Positions 23,909 to 34,219 of a stretch of DNA of 64,000 nt are shown here, piece by piece. The notes below the pieces were generated by a model. It was not told the DNA's origin and did no database searches. It saw only the letters and a list, made by a program, of their open reading frames with translations. The stretch is from Batillaria attramentaria (taxonomy: Eukaryota; Mollusca; Gastropoda; Batillariidae). The stretch covers positions 107,501 to 171,500 of the forward strand of contig JACVVK020000219.1 of NCBI GenBank assembly GCA_018292915.2. Direction: 5' to 3'. The translations under genes and the position numbers were made by a program. How positions within the stretch are numbered: position 1 is the first letter of the stretch; each line of letters opens with the position of its first letter.

Positions 23909-24195
23909 GGGCCCGCATGTAAAAGTCGGGGTTAGGGAGTTTAGCCCCGGGTTAGGATCTAACCTCGAACTAAACTAGCTCTAGGGTTAAATTTTCTGTT
24001 GTTTTTTGGTTTTGTTTTAAGTCAGGAAGTGGGTCCATTCCAGCAAGGTGCCTGTGCCGTTACAGAAGGATTTCTGTCTTTCTTTCTTCGCTTCCTTTTT
24101 TAAAATTTAATTTTGTTTTGGGGTTTCTTTTGTCCTAGTCTGGGTTAGGCCTGTAGCCGTGGGTTAAATTAACCTCGAGTTTTACATACGGGCCC
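23909..24195 (-). mobile_element. MITE-like element, copy 2 (inverted)
   Basis: Same family as 1271-1588 in the opposite orientation, within intron 3. Here both ends carry a clear GGGCCCG.ATGTAAAA-type inverted terminus and the inversion extends outward (GCTCTGGGCCCG / CGGGCCCAGAGC). Confidence 0.7.
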
Positions 24196-24445
24196 AGAGC
24201 TCTTTTGGTGGTGTCTAATATCATACTGTAGTCGTTTCGTGCCCGACTACGGCAAGGTTACCGTGTGTTGCTATTGTCAGGATGTAGTGTATGGCCGTTG
24301 AGGCGGTGCAAAGCAACCCCATGCAATCAATCAACCATCCACGCATACTCACGCACTCACACCATGCAGGAAACGAACACGAACGATGACATGCAATTAC
24401 CAGACTGAAAGGTTAGTTCCGGGATGCTCGAAGTTTACTCCTTTC

Positions 24446-24639
<194 letters not shown>

Positions 24640-24934
24640 ACTCGCTCGCTCATCCGCTATTCTCTCTCACACTCTCACGTCATTCATTGTCATGGTCACC
24701 GTGTCATGGTGACCATGAGCCAATGACGACAACAATACCACTAAGACACATGCACAGTGACAGCGTCTTACGTGCTGGCGCTGTGCCATCTAAAGACTCG
24801 CTGCGACGTGAAAAGCAGGCGTCCTCGGCTGAAAGTGCAGTCACGCGCTATGTGCATTCACAGCTCGACCCATCATTGCAAGCGCATATTCCATGTTTAC
24901 TAGGCTTCGCATCATTATTTGTTATAAATTTGAG

Positions 24935-25111
24935 GGTTGGGGTGTTCGGGAGTTTTAACGCCCTTTTCTACCACGTAAGGGTGACATCAAAGAAGGGGCA
25001 ACGCCGAGAAAAAGGCCAGCACAAATATTTGGCCCCATGCAGCCGAGATTCGAACTCACGACCCAGAGCATTGAAAGTCCAACGCTCTACCATTCGGCTA
25101 CCCTTTCTTTG
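24935..25111 (-). mobile_element. tRNA-derived SINE, subfamily B, with 9-bp TSD
   Basis: GGTAGCC head, TTTCAAT loop and TTTCTCGGCGTT body on the minus strand. AAATTTGAG flanks it at 24926-24934 and 25112-25120. Confidence 0.88.
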
Positions 25112-25249
25112 AAATTTGAGATATGTTATTCTAGGCAAGTGATCAGATCACTTTAACACATTTCTTATCGCGGATAAGTATCCCACGTTTTTGACTGTTT
25201 CGGTTTACGGAAATCATGCAAGATTAATGGCTCCTAGACGGCTTTTATT

Positions 25250-25649
25250 GGGGTGGTCGGTGGTCTAGTGGTTAAGAGACTTGTCACCAATGCGAGAGGT
25301 CAGAGGTTCGTGTCCCACTCGGGGTAAAAATTTTTCCTTCTCGTATGTGGCACCGTTCATTCGGGCCGATCGTCGGGGGTTCTCTCCGGGTACTCCGACT
25401 TCCTCCCCATCTGCTTTGGAAATGTTCAGCCCACAAAATTTGAAAAATAAATGCAGTTCTAAATTCCGAAATTTAAATAGCTGAGCTGACCCTTCGCACC
25501 ACGTGATTGCAATGTGTTTATGTCCAGTGTGTGAGAGAATGCGTGTGATTCACGTGAGCGTGCATGTTGGGTTCAGTTCGTGGCGCTTTGAGCCGATTCA
25601 TGAAATTGGGTAAAGCGCCTATACAGTACTCATTATTATTACTATTATT
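25250..25649 (+). mobile_element. Second SINE family (LINE-tailed), copy 2
   Basis: A-box TGGTCTAGTGG and B-box GGTTCGTGTCC near the 5' end (25262-25318), then the shared body, then GCGCTTTGAGCCGATTCATG, AAAGCGCCTATACAGTAC and (ATT)n. The tail matches the LINE 3' end at 9090-9150. Confidence 0.85.
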
Positions 25650-26132
25650 GCAGCAAACACGAGTAGAACCAAAGCAGCTCAGAACGATGTTATCCGTGAG
25701 CCTAGAACTATCGGAAGGCCTGCCTTTTAAGGGTCTGGCGCCGGGCCAGCTAAACTGTAGTCCCCTGGGACGCTGTGATGGCGCTAATCGCAAGTGATGG
25801 AGCGTTGTGCAGCATCGCCCTACATGGTGGACAGCCAGCTAATTAGTTTTGTGGGTTTTGCAGGCAACTGTTTTTTTGTTTGTTTTTGTTTTGGTTGTTT
25901 TTCTGTCTGGGAAGAATTTATCGTGTTGTCGATGGTTAAAAGGAGTAAAGAGGAGAGGGGATGAAGGCGTGGGTTGGGGTGTGAAATGGGGATGGTGGTG
26001 GTGGTGGGGGGGGGGGGGAGGAGGGGATGAGGGCGGTGAGTGCGGGCTCTGTTGTTACAGCGGACGTTTTGTGTTCGTTTTTGCTCTTCCTTCCAATCCA
26101 AGTGTGTCTGTGTTTGTGTACGTGCGTGTGAG

Positions 26133-26135
<3 letters not shown>

Positions 26136-26208
<73 letters not shown>
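26136..26208. repeat. (GT)n microsatellite
   Basis: About 36 GT units, 110 bp upstream of exon 4. Confidence 0.95.
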
Positions 26209-26211
<3 letters not shown>

Positions 26212-26320
26212 AGTTAGGTACCGGTACTTTTTATAGTGCTGATGGAAAATGAAATAATGTGTGTTCAAAAGTTTCTTCACGGGTATTTCAATTTTTTTTA
26301 TTTAAAATCTTGTGTTTCAG

Positions 26321-26411
26321 ACTGCATGAAGCCGAGCCAGGGTTTATACTGGTTATTGACAGACGGCAAGATGGATGGGGTGCAGTCAAATCAATTCTTC
26401 TCAAAATATCG
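26321..26411 (+). CDS. MCF2L: MCF2L-like RhoGEF, exon 4 (CRAL-TRIO, FILVIDRR core)
   Basis: 91 nt, phase 2 in, phase 0 out. Acceptor TGTGTTTCAG|A; donor TCG|GTCAGA, the weakest donor of the set. Encodes LHEAEPGFILVIDRRQDGW followed by GAVKSILLKIS. The GF(I/V)LVIDRRxDxWxxVK block is the most strongly conserved part of the Dbs/Dbl SEC14-like domain and is the best single diagnostic for the family in this window. Residues about 190-220. Confidence 0.94.
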
Positions 26412-26900
26412 GTCAGACTCAAGAATCGGTCGCTCTGTCTTGCGATGTATTTTTCTGTCACCTGGCCTGTCTGTCTGTGTGTGTCTGTTGGTCTGTGTCT
26501 GTCTCCCTGTCTTTTTGTCTGTCTTGGGTATGACACACAGCTAATCACCTAAATGAGAAATAACACTGATGTCTAATAATTTTGTTGTATGTTTGAGCAA
26601 TAATTGAGGAATCATAGAAACTAAATATTGAACATGCAGAGTGAACTTTTTTCTTTAAAAAAAAAATTCATCAGCTCTGCCTCGTTTGGGTCATAATAGT
26701 CAGTACCTGGAATAATTTTATAACAGCAGTTTTGCTTATCAGAAGATCACATGTGAGGGAGAAGACTTAAAAACTGGAGTATCCTTGGCATCAAGTAAAC
26801 CTGAAAATGGCAGATACCCTAGCACCAGAGTAAACTCGAAAATGCCTGGAAAAGTATTACGTGTGTAATTTTTATTGTAACAATTTTTTGTCTGTTGCAG
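26412..26900 (+). other. Intron 4 (489 bp)
   Basis: GTCAGA to TTGCAG. Contains (TCTG)-rich sequence just after the donor; otherwise nothing notable. Confidence 0.85.
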
Positions 26901-27014
26901 ACATTCTTCCCGGCTCACATACAAGTTGTCTTCCTGCTCCAGCCCCGCGGCTTCTTCCAGCGGGCTTTTGCTGACTTCAGGTCAAAGTTCGTGAAGGAGG
27001 AGCTGGAGTTCAAG
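26901..27014 (+). CDS. MCF2L: MCF2L-like RhoGEF, exon 5 (CRAL-TRIO, GFFQR motif)
   Basis: 114 nt, phase 0 at both ends (GTTGCAG| / |GTCAGC), so it is a 38-codon cassette. Encodes TFFPAHIQVVFLLQPRGFFQ then RAFADFRSKFVKEELEFK. FPAxxQxVxxLxPxGFFQR is the expected continuation of the SEC14-like fold in MCF2L proteins. Skipping this exon would keep the frame but remove a central strand and helix of the domain. Confidence 0.94.
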
Positions 27015-27613
27015 GTCAGCCTCATAGTTTTTACAGTAAATTAAAATTGTATGTGTTGGTATACACATGGGGTATAGTTTAATGGTCACATAAAAGGTTG
27101 GTAGATGGTAACATACCTGTTCTAAAACAACATTTACCAGGGAAAGGGTTGAGGTCACAGGGATTGGAGGGGGACGAGTTTTCTTCTTTTTTTTTTTGGG
27201 GGGGGGGGGATGTTTTCTAGAGTAGATATTGAAAGTCTCCAAGCTTACTGTGGCTACAAATGGACTGTCCCACAGCCCCAACACAGACAACAGGGTAAGA
27301 ACATGTAAGAGTTCCCCACACACTTGCTGAAAGGGAAGGGGGGGGGGGGAAGGAGCTGAGCATGCTGGGGAGGGGGATTGGGGTGCGGGGGCTAAAGATC
27401 CATTAACTTGGGAACCATGGTACGACCTTGACCTTTAGCCACATGACTGGGGTTAAAGATCCATTTCATCAAAGAGCCAGATTGTGTCATACAATCATGG
27501 GGTGTAGACGAACTACAACAGAAAAAAAGCAGAACAGTGAAGTGTTACAAAGAAAATTGTAGCAAATGAAGTTAACAATATAAATTTACAATAAAGTTTT
27601 GATGGTTCTGCAG
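27015..27613 (+). other. Intron 5 (599 bp)
   Basis: GTCAGC to TCTGCAG. Contains a T-run/G-run junction at 27188-27209 and G-runs at 27338-27350. No other feature seen. Confidence 0.85.
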
Positions 27614-27730
27614 GTTGTATTGTGTGACACCCCCAGTGAGATGGTGGACTACATCGACAACGCGCAGCTGACCCAAGACCTCGGAGGTGACCTGGACTTT
27701 GACAACAATGAATGGATAGAACATCGCTCG
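27614..27730 (+). CDS. MCF2L: MCF2L-like RhoGEF, exon 6 (CRAL-TRIO end, QLTxDLGG)
   Basis: 117 nt, phase 0 at both ends (TTCTGCAG| / |GTATGC). Encodes VVLCDTPSEMVDYIDNAQLT then QDLGGDLDFDNNEWIEHRS. The YIDxxQLTxDLGGxLxxxxxxW string is the conserved C-terminal edge of the CRAL-TRIO domain in MCF2L and also in TRIO/Kalirin. Residues about 259-297. The next exon starts the spectrin-like region, so the domain boundary coincides with an intron. Confidence 0.94.
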
Positions 27731-27865
27731 GTATGCTCTTCGTTTATTGTTACAGTTTTTCAGGCATGCCCATCTAGTGTTCAGAAGGAAGAAGAAGAAA
27801 GTCTATTAGGATGGAGGGCAAGAACTGGCAACAGTGGCACCGATCGTCAAATGTGTCAGGACCTT

Positions 27866-28041
27866 GGTAGCCATTCGGGCTACCTCCCTGAACAAAACTG
27901 GTAGCCCGAAAAAAATTCTGGAAGCCGGAGTGGCTGCTAGGTTCTGATTCATCTCAGAATTCCTGCTCGCCATTCGGGCTACCGCTACCGGAGCTTTCAC
28001 TCGCCCGACGGTAAATTTGGTAGCGAAAGCGAGCGGGCGAG
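27866..28041. repeat. Cluster of short inverted repeats (GGTAGCCCGAA word)
   Basis: TTCGGGCTACC at 27874-27884 and 27973-27983; its reverse complement GGTAGCCCGAA at 27900-27910; CGCTACC 27983-27989 with GGTAGCG 28019-28025; CTCGCCCG 28000-28007 with CGGGCGAG 28034-28041. Confidence 0.8.
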
Positions 28042-28099
28042 CGCATTTGACGATCGCTGCAGTGGTATTAGCATGCTTCTCTATCAGAAATGACACAGA

Positions 28100-28450
28100 G
28101 ACCGGCCCCCGTAGTGCAGTGGTTAGCACTTCGGACCATGGACTGGGAGACCGGGGTTCGAGTCCCAGACGAGACAAACGGGATTTTTTTCCTACCTAAG
28201 TCGGCTCCTACCCAGAGCGGGCCCAATGGCGAGGCTGTTGCCACACAGCCGAAATTCACCTATTTCATGGGTGTGACTTTGGGGGTGCTTCCCTTGGTAC
28301 ATGCGTATGGCACGTCTTATGACGTGGATGATTACACAGCTGGCACTGCAGGTGCCGTAGTTCTCGGGCCTGGTTAGCGCCAGGAAGCTTGGAGTGCGGC
28401 CCTGTCCCGCAGTCCCAAACCACACGGACCTTCAAAGCATCATCTTACCA
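28100..28450 (+). mobile_element. Third tRNA-like SINE family, single copy
   Basis: Head CCCCCGTAGTGCAGTGGTTA (A-box TAGTGCAGTGG) with B-box GGTTCGAGTCC at about 28154, followed by a body unlike the other SINEs and a CATC-rich end. Only one copy in the window, so boundaries are approximate. Confidence 0.55.
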
Positions 28451-29008
28451 TCATCCTCATCTCCATATCATGCATAATAAACATTGTCCCAGCTTCCGAG
28501 CCCTCCGTGGATTCCACCCATGACCTGGGAGGAACACCACTGGAGTTGGCAAATGGGGCAGCGCCCCCCCCAAAAAAAAAACAAAAAAACAAAAACAAAA
28601 AAAACAAAAAAACCAACAAACAAAAAAACCAACAAACAAAAAAACCAACAAACAAAAAAACAAAAAAACAACAACAAAAAACAAAAAAACACACACAAAA
28701 AACAACAAACAAACAACAACAACAACAAGAAAACCTCCAAAAACATGACACAGAGAGCTCATCTACCTTAAACACAATAAAAATACCAACAAGAATTATA
28801 TCTACTGCACACAAACGGTTGTGCGCAAAGCATCGGCTCCTGAAATTCATTCACTGATTTGAGTCCTCCGTCCCACCCCCACTCCCCCCATGTATTGAAT
28901 TTGTGAGCTTTTTTACAGGGCTGTTAAATTGTTAAATAATTTAATCACTATATAACAAAAACATAAATGACTATGGTAATACAGTTTCCTGTCCTCCTCA
29001 ATTTCTAG

Positions 29009-29268
29009 GCGGTGGAGAAGTTTGCCCAGAATGCAGACGCCATGTCCGCCAGCTTCAGCAAGGCCGTCAAGCGATTCCAAGAGCTGGAACTCCCGAACGA
29101 GGTTCACGAGATGGAGGCCATGATCCGGTGCTGCATGGCGGAACGCAAAGAACTCATGGACGACTTCAGCAGCTCCACCACGCACGGAAACACCCTGCTT
29201 AGTTGCATCAAGGGGGAGAACTCCGCCACGCCACCTGGAAAACTTTGTCATGTCCTTGAGTTGGAGAG
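29009..29268 (+). CDS. MCF2L: MCF2L-like RhoGEF, exon 7 (first spectrin-like repeat)
   Basis: 260 nt, phase 0 in, phase 2 out (TTTCTAG| / |GTAGGT). Starts AVEKFAQNADAMSASFSKAV and continues KRFQELELPNEVHEMEAM. The ELPNxV segment and the helical heptad-like pattern match the first spectrin-like repeat of MCF2L. The linker near its end (HGNTLLSCIKGENSATPPGK) is Gly/Ser-rich and less conserved. Residues about 298-384. It follows a CRAL-TRIO module exactly as in the vertebrate domain order (SEC14, spectrin, DH, PH, SH3). Confidence 0.92.
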
Positions 29269-29760
29269 GTAGGTTTAAATGTCTATAAAAAAAAAAAAAA
29301 AAATTGTGTGTGTGTGTGTGTGTTGTTTTTGGTGTGTGTGTGTTTTTTTTTTTTTTTGGGGGGGGGGTGGAGGAGGGGGGATGGAATCCAGAGAAATGCT
29401 TTAACACAATGGCTTCATTGTTTGATTTCCTTTTAATTTCAGTTACATTTGTGAAAGCATACATGTGCTTCCTTACTCAAAATCAGGAAAGATATTTTTT
29501 TGTATGCACCTCAAGCCACACATTTCTTCTACAAAAGTGCGATAAGGTCTCTGTGGTATAACATGATTGTATATGATCCATCAGGGGAGGCAAATTGTAC
29601 CTGTTGCTTTTAGTGTGGATAACATCATTGCAAGGTTATTCCCCCTCCATGTCCAGTGGACAGTTAATAAAACAGATTGGAATACTGAGTAGCATAACTG
29701 AAAGTAATTGCTGATAAATGATGAGTATGTTCTGTGTACTGTAAAATTTGCATGTCTTGA

Positions 29761-29813
<53 letters not shown>

Positions 29814-29836
29814 ATGTGTGTGTGTGTGTGTGTTAG
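29269..29836 (+). other. Intron 7 (568 bp), ending in a (TG)n tract
   Basis: A-run 29288-29303, T/G-runs 29344-29367, and (TG)n 29763-29833 that forms the acceptor tract of exon 8. Confidence 0.88.
29763..29833 (+). repeat. (TG)n microsatellite serving as the acceptor tract of exon 8
   Basis: About 35 TG units with one CA interruption, ending four bases before the exon (TTAG|G). Confidence 0.93.
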
Positions 29837-29951
29837 GTTACTGGTTCAGCTGGATGAAACGAAAGCCCAGTTCGACAGCTTTTGGAAAACACACGAGAAA
29901 AAGATGCGACAAGGATTACATTTACGGCAGTTTGAGGATGAGTTTAAACTT
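29837..29951 (+). CDS. MCF2L: MCF2L-like RhoGEF, exon 8 (spectrin-like helix)
   Basis: 115 nt, phase 2 in, phase 0 out (GTTAG| / |GTAAGT). Encodes LLVQLDETKAQFDSFWKTHE then KKMRQGLHLRQFEDEFKL. This follows the family pattern LxQLxETxxxFDxFWxxHxxKLxQxLxLRxFExxF very closely. The acceptor is odd: the pyrimidine tract is replaced by a (TG)n microsatellite running up to four bases before the exon. Because 115 is not a multiple of 3, skipping this exon would shift the frame. Confidence 0.93.
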
Positions 29952-29999
29952 GTAAGTTACAAAGAAAAAAAGGTTTTAATATTCATTAGAATTTTGAAC

Positions 30000-31380
30000 A
30001 ATATGCACATACGTACTCAGTATCATGCACACGCAATCGTGCAGACACCCACCATCATGCACACCCATCCATGTGCACAGTATTCATCAACATCATCCAC
30101 ACTCATTCAAATATATACCCTTACCTATGGATATCCCACCATGATGACATGCATGCTATGCATACCCATCCATGCACACTTCCATTATCATGCGTGCATA
30201 TTCTGTCGTGCACACTCCCACCATGCACACCGATAGTGTGCACACCCATCATTCTGAACACCCATATCATTTACACTCCACACCATGTACACCAATAATG
30301 TACACACCCATCATTCTGAACACCCTAACATGCACACCTCCACCATGCACACCGATAATGTGCACACCCATCATTCTGAACACCCATATCATTTACACTC
30401 CACACCATGCACACCAATAGTGTGCACACCCATCATTCTAAACACCCTAACATGTACACCTCCACCATGCACACCGATAGTGTGCACACCCATCATTCTG
30501 AACACCCATATCATTTACACTCCACACCATGCACACCAATAGTGTGCACACCCATCATTCTAAACACCCTAACATGTACACCTCCACCATGCACACCGAT
30601 AATGTACGCACCCATCATTCTGAACACCCATATCATGTACAACCTCATCATGCACACCAATATTGTGCACACCCATCATTCTAAACACCCTAACATGTAC
30701 ACCTCCACCATGCACACCGATAATGTACACACCCATCATTCTGAACACCCATATCATTTACATCCACACCATGCACACCAATATTGTGCACACCCATCAT
30801 TCTAAACACCCTATCATGCACACCTCCACCTTGCACACCGATAATGTACACACCCATCATCCTGAACACCCATATCATTTACACTCCACACCATGCACAC
30901 CAATAATGTGCACACCCATCATTCTAAACACCCTAACATGTACACCTCCACCATGCACACCGATAATGTACACACCCATCATTCTGAACACCCATATCAT
31001 GCACACTCCCACCATGCACACCAATAATGTGCACACCCATCATATTGTACACCCCATTATACACACTCCCACCATGCACACCAATAATGTGCACACCCAT
31101 CATATTGTACACCCCACTATGCACACAGATAATGTGCACACCCATCCTATTGTACACCCCATTATTATTATTCTGATCAGCCTACCATGTACACTCCCGC
31201 CATGCACACAGATCCATGTGCATATCTATCATGCAGAACTGTCCACGTGCACACATATCATTGTGCTCACCCATCCATATACACACTCACCAACATGCAT
31301 CTTTTCACACTCAATGTCCTGCATGCACAAGGTCACTATCATGCACACACCAGTTCAGAAATCTTTCAATATGTATAGTG
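30000..31380 (+). repeat. 122-bp higher-order minisatellite (62+60 bp dimer)
   Basis: CACACCCATCATTCT recurs at 30241, 30303, 30363, 30425, 30485, 30547, 30607, 30668, 30728, 30789, 30849, 30911, 30971 with spacing alternating 60-62. The two half-units differ (CATATCATTTACACT versus CTAACATGTACACCT). The 3' end switches to a third CATCATATTGTACACCCC type at 31032 and 31092. Degenerate relatives flank on both sides. Fills intron 8; His/Thr/Pro-rich open frames are spurious. Confidence 0.9.
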
Positions 31381-31452
31381 ATTTTGTTCAAAAGTAGTTC
31401 ACTTCCTTGTTTTTTTTTATTTGTTTTAAATCTTTTTCACCATCTTTTTAAT

Positions 31453-31504
31453 CATCCTTACATCGTGGAAAAGGACGTTTAACTCCGAAACACCCACCCA
31501 CCCT
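31453..31504 (+). mobile_element. SINE 3' fragment
   Basis: CATCGTGGAAAAGGACGTTT AACTCCGAAACACCCACCCA: only the last about 50 bp of the main SINE, 30 bp before exon 9. Confidence 0.75.
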
Positions 31505-31533
31505 CATCTTTTTCATTTTCTCCCCCATTTTAG

Positions 31534-31656
31534 ATCCAGTTTGGACTTGGCCTCCGCATCGAGACTCTGCAAGAAAAGATGGAAGAAATTGGATCCTCTG
31601 TGCCTCAGGTGGAAGCGCTGACTGCTGAGTTTGAAAAAATGGAAGAAGAATCTCAG
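31534..31656 (+). CDS. MCF2L: MCF2L-like RhoGEF, exon 9 (second spectrin-like repeat start)
   Basis: 123 nt, phase 0 at both ends (CATTTTAG| / |GTTAGT). Encodes IQFGLGLRIETLQEKMEEIG then SSVPQVEALTAEFEKMEEES and Q. It is acidic, amphipathic and matches the position of the family segment before the HYAVDSIxPKC motif, which I could not find downstream. Residues 423-463 of the assembled product. The donor runs straight into a (GT)n tract. The DH, PH and SH3 exons are presumed to lie past 64000. Confidence 0.88.
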
Positions 31657-31657
31657 G

Positions 31658-31703
<46 letters not shown>

Positions 31704-31771
31704 TGCATGTGTGCGGGTGCGCACCCACATGTGTATGCGACTGTCTGCCTGTCTGTCTGTCTCTCCATGAG

Positions 31772-31815
<44 letters not shown>

Positions 31816-31932
31816 TGTCCCTGTCATGTGTGTGTGTGTTCGCACGCACATGTGCATGCAACTATCTGCCTGTCTCTTTCTGTCTGTCTGTCTGTCTGTT
31901 TGTCACTCTGTGAGACTGTATGTGCATGTCAT

Positions 31933-31995
<63 letters not shown>
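31657..31995 (+). repeat. (GT)n tracts at the donor of exon 9
   Basis: The donor GTTAGT merges into (GT)n 31661-31700; further (GT)n at 31776-31808 and 31936-31994. Confidence 0.93.
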
Positions 31996-32000
<5 letters not shown>

Positions 32001-32702
32001 CCCGTGTTCTTGGCTTTTGTGGTTATGTTCTCATAGTCACCATGACCATACAAGCACAAACACAGTATCAACACATTTCTATGGTCACACTGTCTTGTTT
32101 CTCGGAATTCCTAAATTACATGAAGTCTTCTGCATTTGTGAACACATGACCAAAGGACAGAATCACAATAAAATCTCTTAGACATTCTCCTGAATCACTT
32201 CCTAATAAACAGTCTTCAGAACCCTGCAGTTTGTAGTTCATCAGTGCACCGACGGTGTTTTATCACAGATGGGTGTTTTCCAACAAAACAAAGGGGGGCA
32301 ACCAGGCTGTGTTTGAGAGGATGTTGACCAGATAATGTCCCTTGTCTGGTGGACAACGTCTGGCTTTCTTCCTCTGCTTGGACAATTCATAATCTAATTT
32401 ACACTCCACGATGCCCAGTTTGGCAAGATGGGCAGACGTATCCGATCAAGCACAAGAAAGTTTTCTCATTAGCGAGGTGAACTGAGGACTTTCTCTGTGG
32501 AACAAAAGGATGCTTATGAAATTGTCCAAGATGTTGTAACATAGAAGCTGAACATACATAAAATTGTCTTTTGGCCTGATGTTGTATCCTGAGTAAAACT
32601 GATGTTTTCGTTGAATTTGAATTTAAATCATTACAAAGATAAAAGTAGGATGTCTTGGTTGTCCTGGCCAGTGTACAAATATACTCTTTTCTACTGCCGA
32701 TT

Positions 32703-32873
32703 GGGGAGCCGGGATAGGCGAATGGTAGAACGTCGGACTTTCAATGCTTCGGTCGTGAGTTCGAATCCCGGCTTGAGCCAGATATTTGTACTGGCCTTTT
32801 TTCTCGTTGCCCTGTCTTAAATGTCTCCCATGCGTGGTGGAAAAGGACGTTAAACTCCCAAACACCCACCCAT
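32703..32873 (+). mobile_element. tRNA-derived SINE, subfamily B
   Basis: GGGGAGCCGGGATAGGCGAA head, TTTCAAT loop, perfect B-box GTTCGAATCCC, TTTTTTCTCGTTGCC body, (CACC)n end. TSD not evident. Confidence 0.92.
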
Positions 32874-33394
32874 TCACTCTCTGGTGCTGTATGTAATATG
32901 AAGACAGGATTTTGTCTTGAAAACAGGCTGTTAACGCCTGGAAAGAACCTGTGCTCTTTGGTGGCAGTTGTTGCTGCTGTCTTGAAGGTGTACAATAATT
33001 ATTTTTGGGCCTTGCGCACACACTTTAGGTCTGTTGTGCATTTCAGTGGCCCGCTCTGTGGACTGAAAAAGGACAGCTGTGTCGGTTGTTTTGTTTGCTA
33101 ATGAAATCACACCAGGTGTAGGTATTCGAGGGGATGACACTGGGTGCTTGATAGGGTCGGCTGCACGCGTGCCGGGCTTGTTTTCGCACCCAGGGATGTT
33201 TGGTGACAACACACGCGAGTATTTGTCACTCCAATTCGCGCGTTGTGTTCTGAATGGGACCGCACTGTTTGGTGCGTCCATACACACTCATTGCCCTTGT
33301 TAAGAATGGAGGCGATGGAGTTTGCATGTGATTGGGCGAGTTTACATTCATGCTACCATCCCTCGGCCTTCTCCCCCCCCTCCCTCTCCCCCGG

Positions 33395-33396
<2 letters not shown>

Positions 33397-33437
<41 letters not shown>
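33397..33437. repeat. (CA)n microsatellite
   Basis: About 20 CA units. Confidence 0.95.
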
Positions 33438-33440
<3 letters not shown>

Positions 33441-33922
33441 CGTTGCCGTCACTTTCTGTGAGTGAATGTTGTCGAGCTTGACAAATGTCACAGCCGAGTG
33501 TTTCTCATTGGATCGGGATCACGCTGTCTCTCTAACAGGTCTCGTGGTGGTTGGCTGGTTTGTAAGGTCAATCCTGCAGCCCTAGATGACCCCTTGCTAA
33601 CCAAAAAAACAATGTTGCAAGATTTTGTCCCAGGAATGTGTTAAGTGTGGAAGAGGGGAGGAGGGGTGGGAGGTGGGGGGGGGGGGAGTGAGTGGGTGGG
33701 TGTTGGTAACACTCGAAGGAAAGCTTGATCCTGGATTTTGTCTTCTTCGGTGAGATGCTGTGCCAGAGATAGGAAGCATTCACTGCTTGTGGCTGAGCTT
33801 TTGGGGACATTCACGAAGACTGCTGCATTGGAAATACTGAAAATCCAAGGAGTGTTTTTACCGAGAGAAGAACCAGAGTTTAGGATAGAACAGATGCTTC
33901 TGGTATGATTCGTGCTTCTGTG

Positions 33923-33929
33923 TATAAAA
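33923..33929 (+). promoter_or_regulatory. TATA box candidate for the alternative first exon
   Basis: TATAAAA about 290 bp upstream of the ATG at 34220. A start about 30 nt downstream (around 33955) would give a 5' UTR of about 265 nt. Seen motif only; the transcription start is inferred. Confidence 0.3.
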
Positions 33930-34219
33930 CCTGGATTTGAAGCCAGTGCAGGAATCAAGTAGATGCTTTTATTTTGGACATAGTTGTGGTAGACGTGTTA
34001 GTATCTGTTGCGGGTGCATCGTGCTTCTTGAAGAAGAACGTTTCAGTCATTACTCGTCAAAGCTACGATCACTGGGTCGAAGATTCAAAGTTTTTTTTAC
34101 TTCCTGTTAATTTATCGCTTATGCGTATAACGTTGAGACGGAGTCTCAGAACACTTTGTGATGTAGTCGGTGGATAAGGGGTTGTTCACTGCAGAAAGAA
34201 ACTTATTGTGACTGGCAAA

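Larger units (their letters stand above)
27731..29008 (+). other. Intron 6 (1.28 kb)
   Basis: Contains a cluster of GGTAGCCCGAA inverted words (27866-28041), a third type of tRNA-like SINE (28100-28450) and an A-rich CAAAAAAAC tract (28565-28740) whose Lys/Asn open frames are spurious. Confidence 0.85.

Noticed and set aside
28484..28857. Lys/Asn/Gln-rich basic protein
   Set aside because: Translation of a CAAAAAAAC-type A-rich tract downstream of a SINE.
28913..29464. 183-codon minus-strand ORF
   Set aside because: Shadow of exon 7, extended by low-complexity flanks.
30071..31397. His/Thr/Pro-rich open frame up to 244 codons as a secreted repeat protein
   Set aside because: It translates the 122-bp minisatellite, is open in several frames, has no signal peptide and sits between two MCF2L exons.
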